Positions 10,286-22,946 are shown, counted from the stretch's first letter. The stretch is 64,000 bases of DNA from Spiroplasma_E ixodetis_B (GCF_040369795.1 NZ_AP028955.1:868001-932000), one strand, 5' to 3'. Notes: generated by a model from the letters alone, not told the origin. Numbers and translations: made by a program.

Positions 10286-11179
10286 ATGAAAAAAATTTTA
10301 ACATTAATGGGTACTATTGCTTTTGGTAGTGGAATAGTAACGCCAGTTTTAGCTTGTTCTGATCAACAACAAGATAGTATTTTAAAAGCAATTACTAATG
10401 GTAATGGTAATTATAATGGTTGAGAAGCAACTTTATCAAAAGTTGGTATTAAAAAACCAGTGGATGTTCCTATTGATGGTCAAAGACCTGAAAAAGAACA
10501 AGTTATTAAAAATGAAGCATTAGAAAAAAGTCTTGCACAATCACTTGCCAAATTAATTTTAGATAAAGGAAATATTAAAGAACCAACTTGATTTGATAGT
10601 CAATTAGAAGTGGGTACTAAATGTTATTATTTTACGATTGATAATGGTAAAATAGATGAATCAACAAAAGCAAGAACTTGAGATGTTGATGCTTCAACTG
10701 GTAGAATTAGTATTAATATTACTTATCAAGTTGGAGTAGTAAATAATGATAAAATTTTTAAAGTTGAACAATACATAAAAAAAAATTTTAATATAAAATG
10801 TTATTATACACAAAGCGATTACATAGTTTATAGTTGTGTTAGTGATGTTACTAAATTATCAGAACAAATAGTACCAATTAGTGTTGATGAAAAAAGTAAA
10901 CCTGATATTGAAAAAACATATGCTGATTTTTCTAAAAAAACTAAAACTTTAGTTCAAGAAGGAATAAGTTTAGCATTAAATAATAATCCTCATGTCAATT
11001 CTGTTAATATTAATATCAAAGGAATTGATGGTCAAAAAGTTACAAGTTCTGGTCCTAATAAATTAGAACTTAAAGTTAATTTTGTGATTAGTTTTCAAGA
11101 TTCATTAATTGACATGTCTTTACCTTCGTCTTATGATGATAGTAATTATGTTCCAACAATACTTAAATTTAATAGTTAA
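10286..11179 (+). CDS. Surface lipoprotein, unknown function
   Basis: A 297-residue protein with a lipoprotein signal: MKKILTLMGTIAFGSG, hydrophobic core, then VLAC with the modifiable Cys at residue 24, followed by SDQQQDS. Ribosome binding site AAGGAATG precedes the ATG. The rest is hydrophilic and likely outside the membrane. It sits 13 bases before the YitT-family gene, so the two are probably co-transcribed. It shares signal length and style with the lipoprotein at 14675, but I see no clear sequence match between their bodies. Confidence 0.85.
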
Positions 11180-11192
11180 AAAGGAGTTTAAT

Positions 11193-12347
11193 ATGTCCAA
11201 TAATTCAGAAGCAAAAAATAAAGATAAAGAGCCACCATTAATTGTTGATGCCTTTACTTTTAAAAATATTGGCGTTAAGCAAGAGATCCATTCTTCATGA
11301 AAAAACTTTAATTGAAAAATAACTTCCAAAAATTTATTATTAATTTTTATTGGTGCTTTTTTAACAACTGTTTCCTTTTTTTATTTTATTAATCGTGCTG
11401 GTTTATATACTAATGGTTTATCAGCTTTTGCACAATTAATAGCTAAATTTATTGCCTTATCTTATAATGGCAGTATTACTGAACAAGAAACAACCCAAGC
11501 ATTTTGATTTTATCCAGTATATTTTCTTATTAATGGTCCTATCATTATTTGAGGATTATTCAAGGTTGGATTTCGTTTTACTCTTTATACTATTATTTAT
11601 TTGTTATTTCAAAACGGAATTAACTTTTTGTTAACATCAATTGATGTTCTTAAAAATTTTCAAGTTTTAGGTAATGAGCGATTAAAAGTTACTACAGATT
11701 ATTGGCGCTTAGTTTTACCATGTACTTTTATTTTTGCTGCTTTAGGTGGATTAATTTATGGTGCTGGTATTGGTATTTTATTTAAAACTGGTGGATCTAG
11801 TGGTGGTATGGATTTTATTAGTACTTATATTTCTATGAAACGTAAATATTCAATTGCTACTATTATTAGAAATACTAATATTATTATTGTTGTTATTGTT
11901 TTAATTCTTGATGGAACTTTTTTACAGAAAACTAGTCTTGTTGATAATTTTTTAGTTAGACCTTATTTTATGTCAACGCTTGTTTATATTTATGTAGCAG
12001 CTTTTGTTATGAATAGAGTTTATCCAAAATATATGTTGATGAGTGTCTTTATTATTTCTAATGAATTAGAGCAAATCCGTAATGATATTTATCGAAATAA
12101 TTATTTACGTGGTGGTAATGTTTGAAATGTGAAAGGTTTGTATTCAGGTAATGAATATAAAATGATGATGACAACAATGTCGTTATTAGAATATAATTTT
12201 TTTAAAACAAAAATAGTTAGAATCGATCCTAAAGTTTTTATGGTAGCAGTTCCTGCAAAATATATGAATGGTGGTAATGCAGGTAAACCTCCACAAAATG
12301 CACCTGTTAATATTACTGAAATTAATGATTTTTTAGAAAAAAACTAA
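11193..12347 (+). CDS. YitT-family membrane protein (DUF161 plus DUF2179)
   Basis: 384 residues starting MSNNSEAKNKDKEPP after AAAAAGGAG. A cytoplasmic N-terminus of about 50 residues precedes several transmembrane helices (from about residue 53, LLLIFIGAFLTTVSFFYFI). The conserved YitT-type loop GIGILFKTGGSSGGMDFIS is present, and the C-terminal 100 residues (GGNVWNVKGLYSGNEYKMMM) fit the soluble DUF2179 domain. The family is widespread in Firmicutes and mollicutes as multipass membrane proteins of poorly defined transport role. It follows a lipoprotein gene with a short gap. Confidence 0.85.
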
Positions 12348-12498
12348 TAATATATATGTTATAATGTAATTAGTTTTATAATAGTAGGCTTTTATAATTC
12401 TAAATAGATTATTACATCTATAGTTAGTCTTTTTCTATTTTTTATAAAACAAAATTAGTTATAAACTATATTAAGAATTAAAAAAGAATGGAATAATT

Positions 12499-13521
12499 AT
12501 GAAACATAATTTATCACCAAAAGTTGTAAATGAGATTGTTAATAATATTCATACTGACTATAATAATAGTAGTAATCATTGATGAATTAAATTAATAAAT
12601 AATCGTTTATGAATTATTACTATCATTATTACTCTAGTTGCTATTGGTGCTAGTATTGGTTTTAACAAATCATCATTTATTAAAAAACCATTTACCATTA
12701 TTAGTATTATTGGATTCATTGTTGGATGTTTTTTATTAGTACAGAGTTTTGTATTAAAAACTAAAATTCATGAAAAATTAATAGAAGAATTACCAATTAT
12801 TAACTATTATCAATGAGTTATTAAAGATAATAATTCACAAATGAATTTAACAACTATTAGTGATTATTGAACAATTGAACCACAAGGCAATTTACCTTTA
12901 GATGAACAACCTAATTATTATAATTATTGCGAACAAGTAATGATAGGAAGTATTAATGGTCAAAATTTTAACTATGGAAGTATCATTAATCAAAAAGTTA
13001 TGTATGAAACAAGTTCTGGATATAATAGTGCTGCTCAAGTTATTGAAACAGAAAAAATTACTTGTTATTATACACGTTTTGTTTATTACACAACTATTAT
13101 TAGGAATAATAATTTTACAATGACATTAACACCACGTAATATATTTTCAAAAAAATTTCGTAGTAAAAAGAAAGTTCAATTAGAATCACATTTATTTGAA
13201 GATTTATTTGAAGTAAAATGTGATAATCAAATTAAATTAAGATTAATTTTAGAACCAAAAGTAATGAATTTACTTAATGAATTTGCTTATAGTTTAGGAA
13301 ATAAGGATTTACCAGTTATTCACATAGAAAATGAACAATTAATATTAAGTTGAAAATATGAATTAGGAAAAAATCCTTATAATGATGGAAAAGGAAAATT
13401 GATGGTTTTACCCACTACTACTAATCTTGAAAAGTTTATTAATAAATTATTAGCAATGATTAGTAAAGATATTTTAAATTTAACGCAAGCACAAATGTGA
13501 GTTAATAGCTTACAATTATAA
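12499..13521 (+). CDS. DUF3137-like membrane protein
   Basis: 340 residues with two hydrophobic segments near the N-terminus (about 34-52 and 62-84) and a large soluble C-terminal part. The segment SHLFEDLFEVKCDNQIKLRLILEP resembles the core of the DUF3137 family, found in mollicutes and Firmicutes with unknown function. The start ATG follows AAGAATGGAA. A 151-base gap from the YitT-family gene suggests its own promoter. Assignment is from pattern recognition. Confidence 0.65.
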
Positions 13522-13575
13522 TAATAATTTATATAAATTACTTTACAATAATTTAAAAATAAGGTAGATAAAATT

Positions 13576-14652
13576 ATGAATAACTATCAATTATTAAAAT
13601 CAAGTTGAAAATGATTTAACAATAAATATTTGATGCAGACGATCTTATGAATATTGTTAACAATTTGTTTGATTATTTGTGCAATTTTATGAGAAGTTAA
13701 AAGTAGTATTTTTAATAAAATTTTAACATTTGATTTTTTTAATAATGCTAGTATTACTGATGAAACTATTATTACTTTAAAAACTTATTTATATATTGCT
13801 ATTTTTAGTAGTTGTATTGCAAGTAATACTTTAATATTTATTCAAATCAGATGTTGAATGAAAAAATATATTGAAAATAAATATAAGGTAATTTCAAATT
13901 TTGAAAATAATTTCTTTATTTTTAAAACTTTATTAGTATTAAATGTTGCTAAAAACATTACTTATATTTTTTGTTTTACTAATGTTTTTACCACATTATT
14001 TGTTTTAACTTATTGATTTTGTTATTTTATTATTTATATTATTTTAGAAAAAATATTAGAAGAAAAAAATCAGATTCTTGGTAATCCTTGATGAAAAGAT
14101 ATAGAAAAACGATCATTATTTATTATTTTAGGTTTTGAAGTTTTATATTTAATTGTAAAAAATTCAATTTTGATTTTTACTAAGGGTGATATTAATATTG
14201 ATCAATTTTTAAAGTACTTTATTCCCGCTAGTTCTTTAGCATTAATATTAGCAGTCTTTATTCAAAGTTTAGTTAAAAACGATGTTAAAACTATTTTAAA
14301 AAATATTAAAGATGTTAAAACCAAAGTTGATGATTTTAAAATATTTTATAATTGAGATTATAAAAATATCATTAGTGATTTTTTATTTGTTAAAGAAGCG
14401 CCAATAATTATTCGAAATGAATTAAAACAAAAAGTATTAACTAATGAAGAAAAAAATAAAATATTTGAACTTTTAAATGAAATTTATCAATTTCTAATAT
14501 TTGTTGAAAAACAAAATATTAAAGTTAGTGAGTTGAAATATATTTATTATCATTTATTTTATGAAATAACAGATCGCGCTGAAATTTCACAAATTAAAAA
14601 TAGAATTATTAATACAAAAAAGAAAAATTTGAAGATAATACTGAAAAAGTAG
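13576..14652 (+). CDS. Multipass membrane protein, unknown
   Basis: 358 residues, starting MNNYQLLKSSWKWFNNKY after AAGGTAGAT. Hydrophobic helices lie near residues 20-38 (ILWILLTICLIICAILW), 72-90, 112-150 and 175-235. A soluble, lysine-rich C-terminal third runs from about residue 250. It lies 54 bases after the DUF3137-like gene and 22 bases before a lipoprotein gene, so the three form a likely operon. I do not recognise the family. Confidence 0.7.
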
Positions 14653-14674
14653 TGATTATCTAAGGAGGTTTATT

Positions 14675-15562
14675 ATGAAAAAAATATTAAAAATTATAAG
14701 TGTTTTTACATTTACTAGTATTACTAGTATTAATATTAGTGCATGTGATGTTTTTCACAATTCATCAGTTGATTATCAGCAATTATTAGCTGATGCTGCA
14801 AATTTAATTGCTAATAATACTTATCCCAATTTTACTAATTTTTTAAAACCCGAAAATAAAACTCATGTTTCTGATTTTAAAAAATTAATTGAAGACAATA
14901 TTTGGAACTTGTTTAATACTACTCCAGAAGATTTTAGTAATATTACTTATGAAATTACTAATGGTCAAGATGAAATAAAAAAAATTAATAGTACTAACAT
15001 TAAAATTCATTTAACTGTTTATAATAATTCTGCAGTAAAAGATTGTAGTTTTGATGCTAATTTTAGTCTATTACAAGATTATATAAATGAAAAATTAGAA
15101 CCATTAGTTAATGGAACGCAATATTTATCAATTAATAAAAAGGATAGTGGTAGATTTTATAATAATTTAGTTACTGCTGGTGCTACTTTTAAAAGAGAAG
15201 AAAAAAATCAAAAAGAACAATATTTAAGAAATAATTCAGATGCAGCTGAAAATTTTTGAAAATCATTTCAAGAGTCAATTCCTTCTGAAGAAGTGAAAAA
15301 CCCTTTACTTGGCAATATTTTAGTTCCACTGTTAAATTTTATTCCAAAAAAACCCGTTACTTGGTTAACTTTTGATAATTTTACACCATATTTGTTAAAT
15401 GCTGGTGGATATAATAATGTTATTGCTCTTTCTGGTAATAAAAAAATTGGTGATAAATATTATGATTATATAAAAATTGGATTGGAGGGTAAAAATTCAA
15501 AGGATATTGATTTTGGTAATAAATATGAAGGTTTAACTTTTATTTTTACTACTAATAGTTAA
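14675..15562 (+). CDS. Surface lipoprotein, unknown function
   Basis: 295 residues, read through one TGA (15257-15259). Signal MKKILKIISVFTFTSITS then ISAC with Cys24, a standard lipobox. Strong ribosome binding site AAGGAGG. The body contains DYQQLLADAANLIANNTYPNF and FDANFSLLQDYINEKLEPLV, reminiscent of Spiroplasma lipoproteins with paired domains, but no function can be named. It is the last gene of the membrane-protein group before a 215-base gap. Confidence 0.82.
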
Positions 15563-15882
15563 TTAATAAATTTTTAGTTCCTTTTTGAAAAGATAAAAAT
15601 TAATAATACAAAATTACTTTTATAACTAATTTTGTATTAAAAAAATTAAAAAAATATAGACAAGTTATAAAACACATGCTATTATTTTTTCATACCTTTT
15701 TAGGTTAAATAATATATGCGACTATAAAAAGTAGCGACTTAAAAAAATATTATTATATACGAAAGAAGTTTTTAAAATGTCTCCTTTATTTACAGGTGAT
15801 CAAAATCCTAATATTCGTAGAATGTATGATGATAGTGCAATAAGTTTATTGGGTTTAAGTGGTGCTTTTTCTAGCATATCTA

Positions 15883-16893
15883 TAGCTAACTAAAGTAATG
15901 CTTACTCATATCTTGAAAAACAAAATCAATCGCTTTTTTAATATTTGGTCAATAATTTGGTAATATTTTTCTTATATTATGTTTTATAGCAAATCAAAAA
16001 TGTTCAATTTGATTTAAATTAGGAGAATATGGTGGAAGAAATAATAGTTTGCATCCAGCATTTTCAATTAATTGTTGTGTTAATTTAGATTTATGAAACG
16101 TTGCATTATCTAAAACTATAATTTGTCCACGCTTTAATACTGGAATTAGTATATTTTTTACATATGATTCAAAAATTTTACTGTTGCAATGTCCTTCAAA
16201 TGCTCATAGGGATTTTAATTTACCTTTATTTAGTGAACCAATTATACTCATTCTTTTTATTTTATATGCGGGTTTATTATCAAATAATCTTTTACCTTTT
16301 TCAGATCAACCATATTTATAAAATTCATTATCATCAATTCCAGATTCATCAATATATACTAAATATTCATTCATTATTTTAGCTATTTCTTTTAAAAAAT
16401 CTTCTTGTTTATTTTTATCTCTTTGTTCATATAGAAAAGTTTTTTTATATGTATAATTTAGTTTTTTGAAATAGTTATAAACTGTTTCTTTAGTCATATC
16501 ACCAAATTTTTCAATTACTTTTTGAACTGTAACATCTTTATTTTGCGCTAAATAATTTTTTAATTCATCTAAATCCTTTATTTTGTGGCTATGTCCTTTT
16601 TGATAATTCAAAATTGGTTTTATATGCCCAGTTTCTTTTTTTCTTTTTCTTCATAAGAATAAAGTCTTTCTAGTAATATTGAACACTTTACAAATTTCTT
16701 TAATTTTCATGTTTTTACTTTCATAGGCTTCTATTGCTTTTCTTCGTAAGTCTTCACTTTATGGTTTTGGCATAATTTAATATTCCTAATCTATTTTAAA
16801 TATTGCTGAATTGTACTTTTAAATTCAAAAACTGTTTAAATTACATATTATTATTTTACATTATTTATGAGTAAACATTACTTTAGTTAGCTA
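15883..16893 (-). mobile_element. IS630-family element, complete (1011 bp)
   Basis: Perfect 27-bp inverted ends beginning TAGCTAACTAAAGTAATG (one internal difference at the left end), flanked by TA duplications at 15881 and 16894, as expected of IS630/Tc1-mariner transposition. It interrupts an unknown gene. Confidence 0.93.
15886..16773 (-). pseudogene. IS630-family transposase, one early nonsense codon
   Basis: The 295-residue frame is otherwise open, with an A7 run keeping TYKKTFLYEQRD in frame. Catalytic triad: VYIDESGI, IVLDNATFHKS and the Glu in NLNQIEHFW, where other copies have NPIEHFW. Codon 5 is TAA instead of TAC, so full-length product needs a downstream start and would lack part of the HTH region. 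This is the best preserved IS630 copy here apart from the one at 61798. Confidence 0.85.
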
Positions 16894-18166
16894 TATTTCA
16901 TTAAATGCTTATGGTATTTCAAATCTTATTAGTTGATTAACTGAATTAATCCCAAATAGATTTGAAACTATACGTAAAATAGCAAATATGGCAACTGGTG
17001 GTTGTTTAATATCAAGTGGTGTAGCAATGGGTATAAATAATGATTTTAATAATGCTTATGCCATTCCAACTATTGTTGCTGGTGCAAGTGAAATTATTAA
17101 TAATTTATTACCTATGGAAAGAAAATTTGATTTAGAAACGCAAGAAACAATTTTTACAAATGAAACAGCACAGTTAATCAATGATAATAGTTTTTAAATT
17201 AATAGTGAAACAAATAGTAAATATGGTAGTGATAATATGAGCGAAGTACCATTAAATGATGATAATGGTTCATTAACTTGAGATTATAATCATATGATTT
17301 TATAATTTTTCCTATAATTATTGAATGAATATATTATGCATTAGCAAGTAATGATATTAAATTAGCGTTAATAAATGCTTTAAAAAATTATTATAAAAAT
17401 CAATCATTAAAAGCAGTATTTGATAGTGAAAATGTTAATGAAAATGAAATACATCAACCTTATTCATTTTTAAATCCAAATATAATTAAAAAATTAATAA
17501 GTATATTAAAACCAAGTGAATTAAGTATACTTCAACATGAAATTAATAAATTTAAAAATCCAATAAATAGTTTTAAAAAATCTATTATGTCAACAGAAAT
17601 TAGAACAGTTAAAAATTATGTAAATAAATTTAATAATTTATTTAAAGAAAATGAAGAAGAAATACCAGATAATGCATGAGAAGTATTATCAAGTTCATGA
17701 TTTAAAAAAGTAAAATTTATTGTTGATAATAAAAATTTAAAAATTGGAACTTTAACAACATTATTTCAAAGTGATAATGATAAAAAACAAATATGATATG
17801 GCCCTTATACTTATCCAGCATTTTCACAAGAAATATGAATATTAATGACACAAGCAAAAGGTAAAAATGGTACTGGTTCTGGAACTATATTTTGAAAATT
17901 TTGAAATAGAAAATGATTGCCAAGTGAATTAAGAAAATATGTTAAAAGTGAATTAGCAAAAAAAGGTAAATATTATGGTTCACAAGATACTAGTGTAATT
18001 TATCCAAATAATATTAATGTACAAAAATCTATTAATTTTATTAATAGATTAGAAAAGGGATTTTTTAAATTAAAAGAATATAAAACTTTATCTAAAAATG
18101 AAATAGGAAGTAATCAATGAAGATACGAAAGAAAACAATTATTAAAAAAATATTTACATACAAATA

Positions 18167-18242
18167 TAGCTAACTAAAGTAATGTTTACTCATATCTTGA
18201 AAAACAAAATCAATAGCTTTTTTAATATTTGGTCAATAATTT
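18167..18242 (-). mobile_element. IS630-family end fragment
   Basis: TAGCTAACTAAAGTAATGTT and the last codons of the transposase on the minus strand, cut by IS256 at 18243. Confidence 0.85.
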
Positions 18243-19613
18243 GGGAGGCTTTTTAAAAATATGTGTATCTTTTTACAAAGTTACTAGTTTAGATTAATTC
18301 TATCTTTAAATTTTATCATAAAATGAGCAATTCCTGTATTTCAATTTTGAATGGGCATTGTTCATTTTTTTTGTTATATTTTCAATTGCTAAGTAAAATA
18401 TTTTAAAAACTGCCATATCATTTGGAAAAACTTTTTTATTTATAATAACTTTTCGTAATTGACTATTAACATATTCAATAGCGTTTGTTGTATAAATCAC
18501 TCTTTTGATTTCTGCAGGATAACTAATAAAAACCATTAAATTATCTCAATTTTTATATCATGATTTAGCAATTTGAGGATATTGTTTATTCCATTTACTT
18601 TCAAAAGATTCTAAAGCTTGCATTGCTTGTTCTTCGCTACATGCACTATAAATTGGTTTTAAATCTGTAAATAGTGATTTTCTATGTTTGTATGAAACAC
18701 ATTTTAAACTATTTCTAATTTGATGAACTATGCATAATTGATGTTCGGTTTTAGGATAAACTAATTGTATTGCTTCTGACATTCCTGTTAAATTGTCACT
18801 ACAAGCAATAAGAATATCATTTAAGCCTCGATTTTTCATTTCTGTGAAATTAGATAATCAAAACTTAGAACCTTCATTTTCGCTAATTCATAAACCTAAA
18901 ATATCTTTTTTACCTTCTAAATCAACTCCTAGTGCTATATAAACTGATTTGTTAATAATGCGTTTATCTTGTCGTGCTTTAACTACTATACAATCAAAAT
19001 AAACAATCGGATAAACACTTTCTAATGGCCGATTTTGTCATGCTTTAACATCATCAATAACATCATCAGTAATTTGACTAATAACACTTTCACTAATATC
19101 AGCACCATGATATAACTCTTGTAACTGCATTCTAATATCTGATAAAGTCATGCCTTTGGCATATAATGAAAGAACTTGTTGATCAAAACCATCAAATATT
19201 CTTTGTCTTTTTGCAACTATTACTGGCTCAAAATTACTATTACGATCTCGTGGTACATTAATCTCAATTTTACCTTGTTGAGTTATTAATTTTTTTGAAC
19301 TTATACCATTACGAGCATTTTCACTATTATTATGTTGATTTTTTTCATATCCTAAATAATTTTGCATTTCAGAATTCAACATTTTTTCAACTAATCTTTT
19401 TGTTAATTCTTTATATAAACCTCCCTCTTTAAAAACTGTTGTTAAATCTTCAGTATTTTCTAATAATAAATCTACTGCTTTTGATATTGGATCATTATTA
19501 TTAATATTTTTTTAGACATACGTAACTCACTCTTTCTATTTATTTAATTTTATTTACTAGAATTAATTAAACATAGTTATTTTTGTAAGTTACACAGATT
19601 ACTAAACATTACC
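18243..19613 (-). mobile_element. IS256-family element, complete in outline
   Basis: Minus-strand element from GAGGCTTTTTAAAAAT (right end) to the inverse of GGTAATGTTTAGTAATCTGT at 19613. It abuts IS630 on one side and IS5 on the other, with no unique flank. Confidence 0.87.
18284..19519 (-). pseudogene. IS256-family transposase, frameshifted at both ends
   Basis: Four bases are missing just after the start (ATGTCTAAAAAAATATT against ...AAACAAAATATT elsewhere), so the natural start leads to an early stop. An extra A near 18370 shifts the last 30 codons. The middle (19382-18378) is open and carries both Asp motifs and NAIEYVNSQLRK with the catalytic Glu. Confidence 0.83.
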
Positions 19614-20572
19614 TAATATTTTTTTATTTTAATGGTTTTGTTTTATTAAAAATTTCACAAAGTAAGTTAAATCTTAAGTACATAAGTCTAAATATACTTT
19701 TTCTACATTTATTTATTAAAATTTTGAATCTTTTTAATCAAGCAAAAACATGTTCAACTTTAATTATAATTTTTGAAATAATTTTATTGTAGATTTTTTC
19801 TTGTTTAGTTAATTTTTTATTTTTAGTTTTTTTAATTGGTAATATAGTATTTTTATAAATATTTTGTATTCCTTGATATCCCAAATCACCAATAATTATT
19901 GTTTTTTCTGAAAATTCAAGATTTGAATTTTTTAATATTTGAAAATCATGTACTTTTCCATTATCAGCAAAAATATCAACAATTTTTTTATTAAAAAGTC
20001 ATATATAATTTGAAATTTTATAGAAAACATTCAACTTTTACCAGAAAAATATTCTAACTGTAGTTTTTTTAGTTGATCTTTCAATTTCAATTTCAGTTGA
20101 ATCAATTAAATAAAATTGAAATTCATTTAAATCTTCTTGTTTTTTCTCAATTTTTGATTTATATTTTGTTTTTAAAAACTGATAATCTTTGTCATCACTA
20201 AGTTTATTTTCTACTCAAGTAATATTTCGAAAACAACTTGATGCACTCATTTTATATTTAATACTCATTTGGAAAAAAGTATAATATTCTTTTCAGTATA
20301 CTAAAGTCATCATCAATCTTTCTTCAACTGAAAGTTTATATTTTCTACCTTTAGTTTTTTTTAAATTTTCTATTTCAATTAATTTTGTTAACATTTCATC
20401 AAAATGAAAACGTTTTATACCAAAATATCTATAAAATTGTTCATTTTTTAATTTTTTTAAATTTTCAAAATTCATTTTTATCAACACCTTATTAATTTAT
20501 TAATAAAGAAATTATAAAATAAATTTTAAATTATTAATTGACTTTTAAAAAATTTATTTAAGGAATATGTCT
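19614..20572 (-). mobile_element. IS5-like element, 3' end missing
   Basis: The 5' terminal repeat is at 20572 (GGAATATGTCT, with AAGG replacing ACGG). The 3' end stops about ten bases past the transposase stop, where an IS256 end begins. Both flanks are IS256. Confidence 0.85.
19624..20475 (-). pseudogene. IS5-family transposase, two half-frames
   Basis: The first half (MNFENLKKLK...LIDSTEIEIERS-like) is open with GRKYKLSVEERLMMTLVYW. The second half (IIYDF...IIIGDLGYQG...VEHVFAWLKRFK) is reached by a frame change at an A7 run. One fewer A than the A8 of other copies destroys the usual slippery site, and a missing A near 19986 adds another shift. Confidence 0.8.
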
Positions 20573-21905
20573 TATGTTTAATTAATTCTAGTAAATAAAA
20601 TTAAATAACTAGAAAGAGTGAGTTACGTATGTCTAAAAAACAAAATATTAATAATAATGATCCAATATCAAAAGCAGTAGATTTATTACTAGAAAATACT
20701 GAAGATTTAACAACAGTTTTTAAAGAGGGAGGTTCATATAAAGAATTAACAAAAAGATTAGTTGAAAAAATGTTGAATTCTGAAATGCAAAATTATTTAG
20801 GATATGAAAAAAATCAACATAATAATAGTGAAAATGCTCGTAATGGTATAAATTCAAAAAAATTAATAACCCAACAAGGTAAAATTGAGATTAATGTACC
20901 ACGAGATCGTAATAGTAATTTTGAGCCAGTAATAGTTGCAAAAAGACAAAGAAGATTTGATGGTTTTGATCAACAAGTTCTTTCATTATATGCCAAAGGC
21001 ATGACTTTATCAGATATTAGAATGCAGTTACAAGAGTTATATCATGGCGCTGATATTAGTGAAAGTGTTATTAGTCAAATTACTGATGATGTTATTGATG
21101 ATGTTAAAGCATGACAAAATCGGCCATTAGAAAGTGTTTATCCGATTGTTTATTTTGATTGTATAGTAGTTAAAGTACGACAAGATAAACGCATTATTAA
21201 CAAATCAGTTTATATAGTACTAGGAGTTGATTTAGAAGGTAAAAAAGATGTTTTAGGCTTATGAATTAGTGAAAATGAAGGTTCTAAGTTTTGATTATCT
21301 AATTCCACAGAAATGAAAAATCGAGGCTTAAATGATATTCTTATTGCTTGTAGTGACAATTTAACAGGAATGTCAGAAGCAATACAATCAGTTTATCCTA
21401 AAACCGAACATCAATTATGCATAGTTCATCAAATTAGAAATAGTTTAAAATATGTTTCATACAAACATAGAAAATCACTAGTTACAGATTTAAAACCAAT
21501 TTATAGTGCATGTAGTGAAGAACAAGCAATGCAAGCTTTAGAATCTTTTGAAAGTAAATGAAATAAACAATATCCTCAAATTGCTAAATAATGATATAAA
21601 AATTGAGATAATTTAATGGTTTTTATTGGTTATCCTGCAGAAATCAAAAGAGTGATTTATACAACAAATGCTATTGAATCTGTTAATAGTCAATTACGAA
21701 AAGTTATTAGAAATAAAAAAGTTTTTCCAAATGATATGGCAGTTTTTAAAATATTTTACTTAGCAATTGAAAATATAACAAAAAAATGAACAATACCCAT
21801 TCAAAATTGAAATACAGCAATTGCTCATTTTATGATAAAATTTGAAGATAGAATTAATCTAAACTAGTAACTTTGTAAAAAGATACACAGATTTTTAAAA
21901 AGCCT
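20573..21905 (+). mobile_element. IS256-family element, left end missing
   Basis: Starts within the IS256 leader (ATGTTTAATTAATTC) directly against the IS5 end. The right end AAAAAGCCTC at 21905 is intact and abuts another IS256 piece in reverse. Confidence 0.85.
20629..21867 (+). pseudogene. IS256-family transposase, single nonsense codon
   Basis: 412-residue frame from MSKKQNINNNDPISK to FEDRINLN, broken only by TAA at 21588 (other copies have TCA, Ser, there). Both Asp motifs precede the stop and the catalytic Glu (NAIESVNSQLRK) follows it, so the natural product lacks the third catalytic residue. Confidence 0.87.
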
Positions 21906-22305
21906 CAACTATTACTGGCTCAAAATTACTATTACGATCTCGTGGTACATTAATCTCAATTTTACCTTGTTGGGTTATTAATTTTTTTGAATTTATACCA
22001 TTACGAGCATTATCACTATTATTATGTTGATTTTTTTCATATCCTAAATAATTTTTCATTTCAGAATTCAACATTTTTTCAACTAATCTTTTTGTTAATT
22101 CTTTATATAAACCTCCCTCTTTAAAAACTGTTGTTAAATCTTCAGTATTTTCTAATAATAAATCTACTGCTTTTGATATTGGATCATTATTATTAATATT
22201 TTTTTAGACATACGTAACTCACTCTTTCTATTTATTTAATTTTATTTACTAGAATTAATTAAACATAGTTATTTTTGTAAGTTACACAGATTACTAAACA
22301 TTACC
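21906..22305 (-). mobile_element. IS256-family 5' fragment
   Basis: Minus-strand left end plus about 100 codons of transposase. The start has the same four-base loss as the copy at 18243, suggesting a shared ancestor. It abuts an IS3 remnant at 22306. Confidence 0.83.
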
Positions 22306-22929
22306 GAAAAATTAAAAAAATTATGAATAAACATAATTTAATATCAAAATACACTAAATTATCTTACAAAAATTATCATAATAAAGTCAATGATAGTCAA
22401 ATTACTAATCTTGTTAATAGAGACTTTAATAATAGGCTTAAAAATGAAGCTATTGTTAGTGATTTAACTTATGTTCAAGTTAATGGTAAATGAAACTATA
22501 TTTGCTTATTAATCGACCTGTACAATCGCGAAATTATCGGACATAGTGTAGGCACTAAAAAAGATGCATCATTAGTATATCAATCATTTATGTGCTCAAA
22601 TCGTTGTTTAAAAAATATTCAAATATTTCATAGCGATCGCGGTAATGAATTTAATAATACAACTATTGATAAACTTTTATTAGCCTTCAATATTACCCGC
22701 TCTTTAAGCAAAAAAAGGTTGTCCTTATGATAATGCTGTTGCTGAAGCAACTTTCAAAACTTTCAAAACAGAGTTTATTAATGATAAAAATTTTACATCA
22801 TTAATCCAATTAAAATTAGAATTATTTGATTATATCAATTGATACAACAACATAAGAATCCACAGCACTCTAAACTACTTAACCCCCATAAAACACCAAG
22901 CACAAATGTCTACCAAAAAACAGTCCTAA
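22306..22929 (+). pseudogene. IS3-family orfB transposase (rve integrase core), partial, frameshifted
   Basis: Integrase core with Asp in VSDLTYVQVNGKW, Asp in IFHSDRGNEF and the Glu region DNAVAEATFKTFKTEF. No start is present. An extra A in SLSKKGCPYDNA (about 22713) shifts the frame between the second Asp and the Glu. Confidence 0.82.
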
Positions 22930-22946
22930 AAAAGGTTGCCATTCCA
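22306..22946 (+). mobile_element. IS3-family element, 3' part
   Basis: Contains most of orfB and the right end (GGTTGCCATTCCA at 22946). The left half, including orfA, is missing, replaced by IS256. Confidence 0.85.

Larger units (their letters stand above)
15778..18166 (+). pseudogene. Unknown protein gene(s), split by IS630 and truncated
   Basis: Starts MSPLFTGDQNPNIRRMYDDS after GAAAGAAG. IS630 enters at 15883; removing it with one TA restores SSISISLNAYGISNL in frame. The frame meets TAA at 17195, continues as INSETNSKYGSDNMSEVPL to another TAA at 17303, and a further shift reveals a long open stretch to 18166 (IWYGPYTYPAFSQEIWILM, GSGTIFWKFWNRKWLPSEL). That stretch is then cut by another IS630 end. 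It may be one gene or two adjacent ones. Hydrophobic segments near the start (GGCLISSGVAMGI) suggest membrane association. Family not recognised. Confidence 0.6.

Noticed and set aside
11601..12125. Internal ORFs inside the YitT-family gene as separate genes
   Set aside because: They are pieces of one frame separated only by TGA codons, which are Trp in this organism.
16164..16382. Plus-strand ORF repeated at several IS630 sites (MIQKFYCCNVLQMLIG)
   Set aside because: It is the antisense of the IS630 transposase catalytic region and recurs only because the IS is repeated.
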